Below are positions 22,517 to 30,872 of a DNA stretch of 64,000 nucleotides, piece after piece. The notes beneath the pieces are model-generated. The model did not search any database. It saw only the letters and a list, made by a program, of their open reading frames with translations, and had not been told where the DNA came from. This DNA comes from Gordonia sp049847105. Lineage in GTDB: Bacteria > Actinomycetota > Actinomycetes > Mycobacteriales > Mycobacteriaceae. The DNA lies in assembly GCF_049847105.1 (NCBI RefSeq), contig NZ_JBNCNS010000003.1:496001-560000 (forward strand). Direction: 5' to 3'. The number at the start of each line of letters is the position of its first letter. The stretch's first letter is position 1. The position numbers and the translations under genes were made by a program.

Positions 22517-24040
22517 ATGACCGTCGACACCGCACCGGCGCCCGCGGCGCGCGGTCCGGGACTCCGCGAGCGGATCGCGCAGAACCCGGCCGCCGTCGTG
22601 GCGTTCCGGTGGGTGTTCGTGGTCGCAGCGACGACGCTGGCGTTCTGGACCACCCTCGTGGCCGTCATCGCGGAGATGCGTGCCCAGACGATCATCACCT
22701 ACATACCGGCTGCCGTGGTCCTGGTGATCATCGCGGCCATCGGGGTGTCGTGGCGCCGTGGCATCGAATTGCCCATCCACGACCGGCAGACCGATGGCAT
22801 CGTCGGGATCCTCCTCCTCCTCATCTCGATCACCCTGAAGGCGATGAGCCTCAGGTACTCCGGCGCCTATCTGACCACGCATGTGGACCTGTTGGGCCTG
22901 TGGATGTTTCTGCTGGGCAGTTGTTGTCTGGTGTTCGGCTTACGACCGGCTGCCCGGTACCGGTGGGCGTGGTTCCTGCTGCTGGTGATCTTTCCGGTGC
23001 CCTACCGGGTGCTGGTCTTGCCGCTGGGAGGTGGTCCGTTCGCCGCCGGCGCGATCATGGTCGTCTTCGGTGCCACCGCGACCGCCGTCGCGACCGCACG
23101 GACCCCACGTCGGGGGCTCGCCGGCGCAGCTATCGCCGGCGTCGTGGGCATGCTGGCCCTCGTCGGGGTGTGGGCCCTGTTCCCGGATGCGCCGCGGGTG
23201 GTGTTCCAGACAGTCCCGGCCGTGGGTGCCGCGCTCGTGGCCAGTGCGTGGCTGTACGTCGACTATCGCCGCCAGCACGGTGCGTCCTGGAGTCCCCTCG
23301 GGAGGCCCATGTACCCGGTTTGTGTGGGGAAGGTCGGACGCCCGGCTCTCGTGGTGGTGGTCCTCGCGATCGGGATGTTCTTCGTACCGATCCCGTCCTA
23401 CGGCAACGTCCCGAACCAACGAGTCCCCGGACTCGACACCCGTCCGCCGCTGATCGTCCCGCCCGGATGGGTACAGGGCTCGGTGACCGGCTACGACTGG
23501 GTGACCCGGCTCTACGGGCGCGATGCGGTGATGACCTCGCAGGACATCTACCAGTCGAAGGGCAGCCTCGAGTTCGACAAGTTCGCACGTCCTCGAAAAA
23601 TCATGGCGAACACGATCGAAACGTCGAAACCGTTGAGCTTCCAGGTGTATCCGGTGTTCTTCCTCGCCGACCTCGTCGGCGACCGGTTCAGCAAGTCGAT
23701 CGACGTCGACCTCCCGCACGGGGTGACCGCGCGCCTGCAGACGGTGGTGGACGACGAGAGCTACCTGACCTACAACAGGCTCTACTGGCTCTGGAACGAC
23801 GGTGAGCACACCCAACAGGTCATGCTCGTCTCGGTCGACAACCACGATCCCGATGCGGTGTTCCCGTCCCCGGACATCACTGTCGCCCACAACCTGAACA
23901 CCTTCCTGACCGTGCTGTTCCGGGGTAACTCGGTGACCGCCGACCTCGAACCGCAGTTCAAGGACATGGATCTCCTCGTCGGCTGCGCCGAGGACCTCAT
24001 CAACGCGCAGGTGGACGCGATCGGAAAGGGAGCCTCATGA
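22517..24040 (+). CDS. Polytopic membrane protein, exosortase-like N-terminal half with extracytoplasmic C-terminal domain
   Basis: A 507-residue protein with about ten predicted membrane helices in residues 25-300 and a soluble C-terminal domain (about 310-507). DRQTDGIVGILLLLISITLKAMS, then DLLGLWMFLLGSCCLVFGLRP and FLLLVIFPVPYRVLVLPLG follow the pattern of exosortase/EpsH proteins around their P-x-P motif. The catalytic A-C-S-G Cys segment that should come next is not found. The C-terminal domain loosely resembles the EpsI partner region. This is a pattern match, not a firm family call. The stop overlaps the GT2 start by 4 nt, so the proteins are coupled and probably act together. Confidence 0.55.
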   Translation: MTVDTAPAPAARGPGLRERIAQNPAAVVAFRWVFVVAATTLAFWTTLVAVIAEMRAQTIITYIPAAVVLVIIAAIGVSWRRGIELPIHDRQTDGIVGILLLLISITLKAMSLRYSGAYLTTHVDLLGLWMFLLGSCCLVFGLRPAARYRWAWFLLLVIFPVPYRVLVLPLGGGPFAAGAIMVVFGATATAVATARTPRRGLAGAAIAGVVGMLALVGVWALFPDAPRVVFQTVPAVGAALVASAWLYVDYRRQHGASWSPLGRPMYPVCVGKVGRPALVVVVLAIGMFFVPIPSYGNVPNQRVPGLDTRPPLIVPPGWVQGSVTGYDWVTRLYGRDAVMTSQDIYQSKGSLEFDKFARPRKIMANTIETSKPLSFQVYPVFFLADLVGDRFSKSIDVDLPHGVTARLQTVVDDESYLTYNRLYWLWNDGEHTQQVMLVSVDNHDPDAVFPSPDITVAHNLNTFLTVLFRGNSVTADLEPQFKDMDLLVGCAEDLINAQVDAIGKGAS

Positions 24041-25554
24041 GCACCCGCGGCGGTCGCCCCATCGACGAACTGATGGCCGACGAGGACTATCGCCAGGCCG
24101 CTTTGTACGACGCCGTCGAGCGGCTGCGTGACGAGGACCCGCTGATGACCGCGTCGGTGCCGTTCAGCCGCGGCCAGAAGATCATCGGCCTCGGCACCCT
24201 CGCGGTCATCGTGGTGTTGCTGGTGGTGTTCCCGATCGGCGCCACGGCGGGGCTGGTGTCGGTCGCCACCGTCGTCTACATCCTGGCGCTCATCGACCGC
24301 GTCACGATCTTCCGGCGAGGATTGGTCAGTGGGGCGATCGCGATCACCGACGAGCAGGCCCGCGCCATCGCCGACGCCGACCTGCCGCCCTATACGGTGC
24401 TCGTGCCCGCCTACGGCGAGCCAGAGGTCGTGGGGGACCTCATCGGGGCCATGGAATCACTGGAGTATCCACACGACAAGCTCCAGGTCCTGCTGCTTCT
24501 CGAGGAGGATGACGAACCGACGATCGCCGCCGCCCGCGACGTCGGTGACAACGAGATGGTGACCGTGGTCCTGGTGCCGCCCGCGCAGCCGCGGACGAAA
24601 CCCAAGGCCTGCAACTACGGATTGCACTTCGCGACCGGCGACATCGTCACCATCTACGACGCCGAGGACCTGCCCGATCCGCTCCAGTTGCGTCGCGCGG
24701 TCGCGGCGTTCCGTGCGTCGGACGACACGGTCGTGTGCGTGCAGGGCAAACTCAACTTCCACAACTCACGCGACAACATCCTCACCGAGTGGTTCACCGC
24801 CGATTACGGCATCTGGTTCAGCTACCTGCTGCCCGGTCTGATGGTCAGTCGCGCACCGATCCCGTTGGGCGGCACCTCGAATCATTTCCTCCGTGACGTC
24901 CTCGACGACATCGGTGCGTGGGATCCGTTCAACGTGACCGAAGACGCCGACCTCGGCGTGCGGATCGCCGGACGCGGATACCGGACGGCCGTGCTCGATT
25001 CGCTGACCCTGGAAGAAGCCAACGTCGATCCGATCAACTGGGTGCGGCAGCGATCACGTTGGTACAAGGGCTACATGCAGACGTGGCTGGTGCACATGCG
25101 CCGCCCGGTGGCGCTGTGGCGCATCCTCGGTCCGGTCGCGTGGTACCGGTTCACCCTGCTGATCGCTGGGACCCCGGTGATCGCGTGCATGAACATGGTG
25201 TTCTGGCTGATCATGGTGATCTGGCTGGCCGGACAGCCGAAGGTGTTCGCGGAGATCTTCCCCGGCCCGATCTATTACCTGTCGCTCGTGTCGTTGATCT
25301 TCGGCAACGGGGCGGCCATCTACATGAACCTCGTCTCGATCCGCGAAGACGGCCGGAGCAAGCTTCTCTGGTCCGCCCTGATGGTGCCTGCCTACTGGGT
25401 GCTGATGAGTGTCGCGGCCATCAAGGGCATGTGGCAGATGCTGTTCAATCCGTCGTACTGGGAGAAGACCTTCCACGGGCTGTCGAGCAGTGCTGATGAT
25501 GCCCTGGATGCCGGCGATTCCGTGCCCGAGCCCGCCGATAGTGGGTCGGCATGA
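24037..25554 (+). CDS. Family 2 glycosyltransferase, cellulose-synthase-like
   Basis: A 505-residue membrane glycosyltransferase. Two N-terminal helices (about 48-85) precede the catalytic domain, and three or four helices follow it (about 365-470). All processive-synthase motifs are present: the first Asp pair in LLEEDDEP, DAED at 208-211, the TED base at 301-303, and QRSRW at 338-342. This D,D,D,QxxRW set is known from cellulose, chitin and hyaluronan synthases. PTKPKACNYGL-type spacing is also typical. No PilZ (c-di-GMP) domain is present. Four-base overlaps on both sides tie it to its operon partners. The sugar donor is unknown. Confidence 0.85.
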   Translation: MSTRGGRPIDELMADEDYRQAALYDAVERLRDEDPLMTASVPFSRGQKIIGLGTLAVIVVLLVVFPIGATAGLVSVATVVYILALIDRVTIFRRGLVSGAIAITDEQARAIADADLPPYTVLVPAYGEPEVVGDLIGAMESLEYPHDKLQVLLLLEEDDEPTIAAARDVGDNEMVTVVLVPPAQPRTKPKACNYGLHFATGDIVTIYDAEDLPDPLQLRRAVAAFRASDDTVVCVQGKLNFHNSRDNILTEWFTADYGIWFSYLLPGLMVSRAPIPLGGTSNHFLRDVLDDIGAWDPFNVTEDADLGVRIAGRGYRTAVLDSLTLEEANVDPINWVRQRSRWYKGYMQTWLVHMRRPVALWRILGPVAWYRFTLLIAGTPVIACMNMVFWLIMVIWLAGQPKVFAEIFPGPIYYLSLVSLIFGNGAAIYMNLVSIREDGRSKLLWSALMVPAYWVLMSVAAIKGMWQMLFNPSYWEKTFHGLSSSADDALDAGDSVPEPADSGSA

Positions 25555-27251
25555 GTCGCCGGCAGATCATCGCGCTCTTCGCGATCGTCTGGGTCGTCTA
25601 CCTCGTGGTGGGTGTCTATCTGGCCACCGATGTCCGGTTCTATGTGGGGGACTCGCTCTCGCGCGTGCAATCCGCGCAGAGCGTCCTGTTCAGCCGGGAG
25701 CCGCACGTCTCGGCGATCGGCTTCATCTTCACCCCGTTGACGGCGCTCGTACAGTTGCCGCTGACCGCGCTGACCCCGATCTTCCCCGCGATGACCACGT
25801 CGGCGATCTCAGCGGCGGTCATGTCGTCGGCGTTCATGGCAGGCTCGGTGATCCAGGTGTCCGGGATCGCCCGGGACCGCGGTGTCGCGAAGCACATCGT
25901 GATCCCGGTGACCATCTGCTACGCGGCCAACCCGATGATCGTGTTCTACGCGGCGAACGGTATGAGCGAGGCACCGTATCTGTTCTTCCTCGTATGGGCG
26001 GCGCGGCGCGGAATGCGGTGGATCGATACCGACGACGTGCACGAACTCGTCACCGCGGGAATGGCTCTCGGCTTCGCCTACCTGACCCGATACGACGGTG
26101 CCGCGGCGGCGCTGGCAGCGGGCATCGTGGTCTTCATCGTCACCTACCGACGCGCCGATCGGGACAATCGGCTCTCCCGGGCGATCCTCGACATGGGGCT
26201 GATCGCCCTCCCGAGCGCGGTCGCCTTCGTGGTGTGGGCCATCACCAGCTGGCTGATCACCGGTGACCTCTTCGCGCAGCTGAGCTCGCAATACGGCAAC
26301 ACCGCCATCCTGGAGCAGTCCGGCGGCGGCGGCACGGGAGGGCCGTTCCGAGCGTTGAGTTTCTCGATCGTCGAGGTCCTCATCCTCGCGCCGCTCTTCC
26401 CATTGCTGTTGACCATCGTGCTGGTCGCCCGGCGGCGGTGGGGACGGATGGGGCCCGTACTCGCGCCGCTTCCGCTGATCGGCTCCGTCCTGTTCTTCCA
26501 GATCTTCACCTACGCCCGGGGTTCCACGTTCGGGTTCCTGCGGTTCTACATCACCGTGGTTCTGTTGGCGACGATCATCGCGTTCATCACCAATCCGGCT
26601 CGTCGATCGACTCCGGTCCGGCGGCTCGGTGCCTACGCGCGCATGCCGGACATGGTCGATGCCCGGACAAGGGGGCACTTCATGCTGGGTGTGGCCGCTG
26701 TCGTCACGATGGTGGTGGCCGTCCCCGTGACCGCGTGGGGAATGACATCCAAGAAGTACGCACCCCAGGAGTACGCCCTGACGCAGGTGGTCACGCCGAA
26801 TCCGGATGCGGTGGATCAGAAGTCTCTCGACGCCCAGCGCACCGTACGCTCGTTCTCCACCGAACGGTCATTGGCGCAATATCTCGATCGGCTGAACCTG
26901 CCCGATGGCAGCGTGCTCTGCGACACCGTCTACGGGTTCGCCGTCATCGCGCAGTCCGAGCATCCCAAACGGTTCGTGATCCCCTCGGACCAGGACTTCG
27001 CCACGATCCTCAACGACCCTGTCGCACACGGTGTCCAGCTGATGCTGTCGGTTCCGCCGACCGGACGTGGGGCGTCGGACGCCCTCAACATCCGGTATCC
27101 CACCTTGTACGAGAACGGTGCCGGTATCGGAGTGCTCGTGCTCGAGGCCCGCAATCAGGGTGCGGACCTGCCGGATTGGCGGATCTATCGGGTCACACCC
27201 GCAGCCGAACTGACCGAGTCCGAGATCGACCCCGCGGACACCGTCAACTGA
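25551..27251 (+). CDS. GT-C-like polytopic membrane glycosyltransferase
   Basis: A 566-residue protein with about eleven membrane helices and a C-terminal extracytoplasmic domain (about 400-566). It has the layout of GT-C enzymes (PMT/ArnT type), which use polyprenyl-phosphate sugars. An acidic residue in the first loop (FYVGDSLSRVQSAQ) is where GT-C enzymes carry their catalytic Asp, and FYAANGMSEAPYLFFLVWAARRG is a typical later segment. It is the last gene of the operon, starting inside the GT2 stop (ATGA). A role in decorating or priming the glycan is inferred. Its 3' end overlaps the convergent hydrolase gene by 8 bp. Confidence 0.65.
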   Translation: MSRRQIIALFAIVWVVYLVVGVYLATDVRFYVGDSLSRVQSAQSVLFSREPHVSAIGFIFTPLTALVQLPLTALTPIFPAMTTSAISAAVMSSAFMAGSVIQVSGIARDRGVAKHIVIPVTICYAANPMIVFYAANGMSEAPYLFFLVWAARRGMRWIDTDDVHELVTAGMALGFAYLTRYDGAAAALAAGIVVFIVTYRRADRDNRLSRAILDMGLIALPSAVAFVVWAITSWLITGDLFAQLSSQYGNTAILEQSGGGGTGGPFRALSFSIVEVLILAPLFPLLLTIVLVARRRWGRMGPVLAPLPLIGSVLFFQIFTYARGSTFGFLRFYITVVLLATIIAFITNPARRSTPVRRLGAYARMPDMVDARTRGHFMLGVAAVVTMVVAVPVTAWGMTSKKYAPQEYALTQVVTPNPDAVDQKSLDAQRTVRSFSTERSLAQYLDRLNLPDGSVLCDTVYGFAVIAQSEHPKRFVIPSDQDFATILNDPVAHGVQLMLSVPPTGRGASDALNIRYPTLYENGAGIGVLVLEARNQGADLPDWRIYRVTPAAELTESEIDPADTVN

Positions 27252-28359
27252 CGGTGTCCGCCACGACCTTCCAGGCCGGATCGTCGGGACCGATGTCGTA
27301 GGTGCACTCGCTGGGTCGAGGATCCGGCACGAACGCCCAGAACAGGCCGCCGGCCGTGCCCGCCGACCGTTGCTGGGCGAGCTTTTTGCGAAACTGATCG
27401 GCGCGGGTGGCGACCGGCAGGCAGCTGCCGGCCGTGATCCCGATCTCGTTGACCATGATGGGCTTTCGTAGCGTGTGGGCCTGCTGAATCCGGGTCGGGA
27501 GGTCGCTGCCGGCGGGGCCGTAATCGGTGGGGCCGCCGCCGTAGTCGTGGAAGTCGAGCACGTCGATCTGGGGCGAGGCGCCGACTCTCTCGTAATCGGC
27601 GCCCGTGAGTCCGCATTGATCGCCGCCGATGAAACCGGAGAAGATCGGGCGGTGAGGGTCGATGGAGTGCACTCGTTCGCCGGCCCGGTCGAAGAAGGTG
27701 CGCAGCACGTCTGCTCCGCCCGCCGGACACTGACGGACCTGCCAATTGCATCCCTGTGTGCTGCAGACGCCGGCCTCGGGTTCACCGACGAGTTCCCAAC
27801 CGGCCACCACGGGCCGTCCCTTCCAGCGGGTCACCGCGGTGGACAGCCAATCGGCAAATGTCATACCGCCCAGGGATTTGCGGCTCTGCCAAGCGTTGCC
27901 GTACCAGGCCCGGTCCTTGAACTTCCCGTCCTCGCAGTCGCCGGAGCTGCCGGTCAGGACCGGCAGCACCATCTGCCTGTGGCGGGTGGCGGCGTCGAAC
28001 ACCGCGTCGAGCGGGCCGTAGTCCATCAGGCCGGTCTTCTTGTCGACGACGAACATCGCGTAGAGGTTGACCCGGGTCAGCGCGTGCGGCGGAAGTCGGG
28101 CGAAGTAGTCATCGAGATTCACTTCGGCCCCGCAGCCGCGGTTGACCGACCAGTCGGTGCCGAGTTGATAGGCGTTGAAACCGGTCGGCCACCACGGGTG
28201 CCCGTCGAGAAGTAGCCCGTTGTCGGTGGTGGCGACGCGACCGCCGAAATCGTGGCCGGACGACGAAGGGGCGGACATCGACTGGGAGCATCCGGTCGCG
28301 ACGACGGACGCCACGATCAGGGTGGCGCACAGGCGGGGAACCGCTCGAAGCCATCCCAC
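27244..28359 (-). CDS. Glycoside hydrolase 5-like lipoprotein
   Basis: A 371-residue exported lipoprotein: signal peptide, lipobox VVATGC with Cys24, and a TIM-barrel glycosidase domain. RVNLYAMF and GWELVGEPEAG (E193) match the acid/base strand of clan GH-A enzymes, and IMVNEIGI (E305) matches the nucleophile strand. The usual Asn-Glu-Pro is Gly-Glu-Pro here, which is unusual for GH5. Eight Cys suggest disulfides. It faces the polysaccharide synthase operon tail to tail. Synthase clusters often carry such an endoglycanase (for example BcsZ), so it probably trims the product. The specificity is unknown. Confidence 0.75.
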   Translation of the reverse strand: MGWLRAVPRLCATLIVASVVATGCSQSMSAPSSSGHDFGGRVATTDNGLLLDGHPWWPTGFNAYQLGTDWSVNRGCGAEVNLDDYFARLPPHALTRVNLYAMFVVDKKTGLMDYGPLDAVFDAATRHRQMVLPVLTGSSGDCEDGKFKDRAWYGNAWQSRKSLGGMTFADWLSTAVTRWKGRPVVAGWELVGEPEAGVCSTQGCNWQVRQCPAGGADVLRTFFDRAGERVHSIDPHRPIFSGFIGGDQCGLTGADYERVGASPQIDVLDFHDYGGGPTDYGPAGSDLPTRIQQAHTLRKPIMVNEIGITAGSCLPVATRADQFRKKLAQQRSAGTAGGLFWAFVPDPRPSECTYDIGPDDPAWKVVADTVS

Positions 28360-28425
28360 CAGCGGAGGGTACCGAGTTTGCTCCTCGGCGCGCGGTATTT
28401 CAGCGCACGACGCGGGGGTGGGCGT

Positions 28426-28431
28426 TACAGT
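28426..28431 (+). promoter_or_regulatory. -10 box for leaderless DUF2510-gene transcript
   Basis: TACAGT lies 7 nt before the ATG at 28439, with no ribosome site between. Confidence 0.4.
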
Positions 28432-28438
28432 GGCCGAG

Positions 28439-29413
28439 ATGAGCGCTCCTCCCGCCTGGTATCCGGACCCGGCAGGTCGGCACCAATTCCGTTATTGGAA
28501 CGGTCAGACATGGACCGAGTACGTCGCCGACGCCGGGCAGCAAGGCATCGATCCGCTCGCGTCGACCGAGCCGTCGGGTCCGGCGGTATCCGCCGGTGTT
28601 CCGACCAGGGCGCCAGAAGCGCCGGACCGGTCCGCCTCGCCCGCGCCCCACCACCATCGGCCGTTCTGGCGTGACCGCCGCGAGGCCAGGGACGCTTTCG
28701 AGACGACCGCCGTCAGCGCTGCCCATGGCGACCGCACGGCGTTGCGCGCACTGCCGGCCATGGTGGCGAGTGCCCGTGACCTGTACCGGGGGAAGAAGTA
28801 TGAGGACAAGGCCTGGGAGGTGTTCCGCGTGGCCGCGCACGATGTCCTTGCCGACGACATCGTCAGCACCGACGAGGAACAGCATCTCGAGGACCTCGCC
28901 TCGGCTCTGGCCGTACCTTACGAGGATCTCGCGGTTCGAGACTTCGAACTTCTCGAAGATCTCGTGGTTGCGCAGATCAACGATGGCCGGCTTCCGGTCG
29001 ACGAGGACGCGCCACTGCTGACGAAGCCGGACGAAGTCGCGTATTACGCACCGCGGGTATCCCTCATGAAGGAGACAGACGTACGTGAATTCCGCGGCGG
29101 CTCTCGCGGTGTCTCGGTGCGGTTGGCGAAGGGGCTCACCTACCGGGTGGGTGACGTCCGTGGCCGCAGCGTGGTGGTCGGGAGTGAGCTGAAGGAGCAG
29201 GACACCGGGCAGTTGGTGATCACCGATCGTCGTGCGGTGTTCATCGGGCGCAAACGGACTCTCGAGTTCCGCTATGACAAGCTCGTGGCCATCGAGCAGT
29301 ACGCCGACGGCCTGCGGCTGAACGTATCGAATCGTCAGCTCGCATCGATCTTCATCTTCCAGCGGAACTCGTCGCCATCGATCGCTGCTGCGCTCCTCGC
29401 GAGACTGCGGTGA
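28439..29413 (+). CDS. DUF2510 protein with C-terminal PH/GRAM-like domain
   Basis: A 324-residue protein. The N-terminal DUF2510 motif PPAWYPDPAGRHQFRYWNGQTWTEYV (residues 3-28) is typical of actinobacterial envelope-associated proteins. A disordered Pro/Ser-rich linker (33-75) precedes a helical region and a C-terminal beta domain from about residue 210 (GLTYRVGDVRGRSVVVGSEL, LVITDRRAVFIGRKRTLEFRYDKLVAIE). That domain reads like a bacterial PH or GRAM-like fold. No membrane helix is seen. The role is unknown. ATG chosen because of the -10 box 7 nt upstream; a GTG three codons earlier is possible. Confidence 0.7.
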   Translation: MSAPPAWYPDPAGRHQFRYWNGQTWTEYVADAGQQGIDPLASTEPSGPAVSAGVPTRAPEAPDRSASPAPHHHRPFWRDRREARDAFETTAVSAAHGDRTALRALPAMVASARDLYRGKKYEDKAWEVFRVAAHDVLADDIVSTDEEQHLEDLASALAVPYEDLAVRDFELLEDLVVAQINDGRLPVDEDAPLLTKPDEVAYYAPRVSLMKETDVREFRGGSRGVSVRLAKGLTYRVGDVRGRSVVVGSELKEQDTGQLVITDRRAVFIGRKRTLEFRYDKLVAIEQYADGLRLNVSNRQLASIFIFQRNSSPSIAAALLARLR

Positions 29414-29460
29414 TCACCGGACCTCCGGGCTCTGTTCGGCCGGCGCGTCGAACTGTCCAA

Positions 29461-29466
29461 TAGAGT
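29461..29466 (+). promoter_or_regulatory. -10 box for leaderless DUF2599-gene transcript
   Basis: TAGAGT lies 7 nt before the ATG at 29474, with no ribosome site between. Confidence 0.45.
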
Positions 29467-29473
29467 TCGGTTC

Positions 29474-29980
29474 ATGGGTGTCGATCGGGTTTCTGCCGCT
29501 CGGTGCGTGGGCAGCATCGTCGGAATCGTCTGCGCTGTCCTGGTCGTCGCATTCGCGATGTCCGGATGTGGGTCGTCCGGTGAGGTCTCGGGGAATTCGG
29601 TGTCGGCGCCGGAGACGACAACGACGACCACGTCGGTGCCCGGTGCGGTCGAGAGCCCGGCACCGGTCTTCGACCCGCCCTACGTCGACCATGTCGAGTG
29701 GGTGCAGACGGCGGTCGGCCCGAGCCTGCAGGTGCACCCGACGACGTCGGGCAGGCGCACCGACGATCCGCGCGGTGCCGATGTCGCCTGGCACGAGGTC
29801 CTCGCGCAGGCACCGGACGCCGACACCCCGGGGATGCGAGCCCAGTTCGATTGCCATTGGCAGTTCGCGCGGCTGGTCGAACCGAACAAACCCAGCTGGA
29901 ACCTCGAGCCGTCGCGACCCGTGGTGACCGATCAGGTGATGATCGAGACCCGATGCAACCCGGGTGGCCCGGAGGAGTGA
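29474..29980 (+). CDS. DUF2599 lipoprotein
   Basis: A 168-residue lipoprotein. Signal peptide residues 11-31, lipobox AMSGC with Cys32, then a Thr-rich linker (TTTTTTSVPG). The C-terminal DUF2599 domain is recognised by MRAQFDCHWQFARLVEPNKPSWNLEPSRP and the final CNPGG. DUF2599 proteins are exported by mycobacteria and relatives; their function is unknown. It is convergent with the zinc-transport permease gene, 16 bp away. Confidence 0.82.
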   Translation: MGVDRVSAARCVGSIVGIVCAVLVVAFAMSGCGSSGEVSGNSVSAPETTTTTTSVPGAVESPAPVFDPPYVDHVEWVQTAVGPSLQVHPTTSGRRTDDPRGADVAWHEVLAQAPDADTPGMRAQFDCHWQFARLVEPNKPSWNLEPSRPVVTDQVMIETRCNPGGPEE

Positions 29981-29996
29981 GACCTGGGCGCGGGGA

Positions 29997-30872
29997 TCAG
30001 CGGGTCGCGAAGTGCCGTCGGTGCCCGGCCCACCGGCAGACCACATAGATCACGAACGAGAGCGTGGTGACGAACACCGAAACCGGTAGACCCGGCGCGA
30101 GTGACAGGATCAGTCCGCCCACCGCGGCGATCTCCGCGAACACCACCGACAGCACCAGCACCGTCGTCGGATTCGCGGTGAGGCGAGCGGCGGCCGCGGC
30201 CGGCGTGATCAGCAACGACATCACCAGCAGGGCGCCGATGATCTGGACGCCCTGGGCGCAGGCGAGGCCCATCAACACGGCGAACACCACCGACAGGGGC
30301 CGGATGGGCACGCCGTGCGCGCGGGCCACCCGCGGGTCGAGCGACGCGAACAGCAACGGGCGATAGATCACCGCCATGCCGACGACGACCACGACGGCGG
30401 TGATCGCGACCGCGGTCAAGCCGCCGGTGCCCACGCTCACCACCTGCCCGGTCAACATCGCGAAACCTGTTCGCGCGCTGCCGTAGAGCGACAGGAACAG
30501 CACACCGAGGCCGAGGCCGAAGGCCATCACCACGCCGATCACCGAATCGCGTTCGCGCGCACGGTTGCCCATGAAGCCGAAGACCGCGGCCACGACGACC
30601 GCGCCGATCACCCCGCCGACGTTGATGCTGATGCCGAGCAGGAGGGCAGCCGAGGCGCCCGTCACCGACAACTCGCTGATGCCGTGGACTGCGAAGGACA
30701 TCTGCCGGGCCACGATGAGGGGACCGAGGATTCCGCCGAGCAGGCCCAGGAGTGCAAGCGCGATGAGTGATTGCTGGACGAAGCCACGCCCGAGGAGTTC
30801 GGCGGTCTCGCTGAAATCCCAGAGTCTGCTGATCTGTATCTCCGCGGCCGCCTGAGGGATTGCGACGGTCAT
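29997..30872 (-). CDS. Zinc ABC transporter permease (ZnuB-like)
   Basis: A 291-residue ABC-3 family permease with eight or nine membrane helices. GILGPLIVARQMSFAVHGISELSVTGAS is the conserved metal-permease segment (x-F-x-x-H-x-x-x-S/L), and VQIIGALLVMSLLITPAAAA is the second signature. The ATG overlaps the ATPase stop by 4 nt. With the ATPase and a His-rich binding protein it forms a high-affinity zinc (or manganese) importer; the Zur-like site in front of the operon favours zinc. Confidence 0.9.
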   Translation of the reverse strand: MTVAIPQAAAEIQISRLWDFSETAELLGRGFVQQSLIALALLGLLGGILGPLIVARQMSFAVHGISELSVTGASAALLLGISINVGGVIGAVVVAAVFGFMGNRARERDSVIGVVMAFGLGLGVLFLSLYGSARTGFAMLTGQVVSVGTGGLTAVAITAVVVVVGMAVIYRPLLFASLDPRVARAHGVPIRPLSVVFAVLMGLACAQGVQIIGALLVMSLLITPAAAAARLTANPTTVLVLSVVFAEIAAVGGLILSLAPGLPVSVFVTTLSFVIYVVCRWAGHRRHFATR

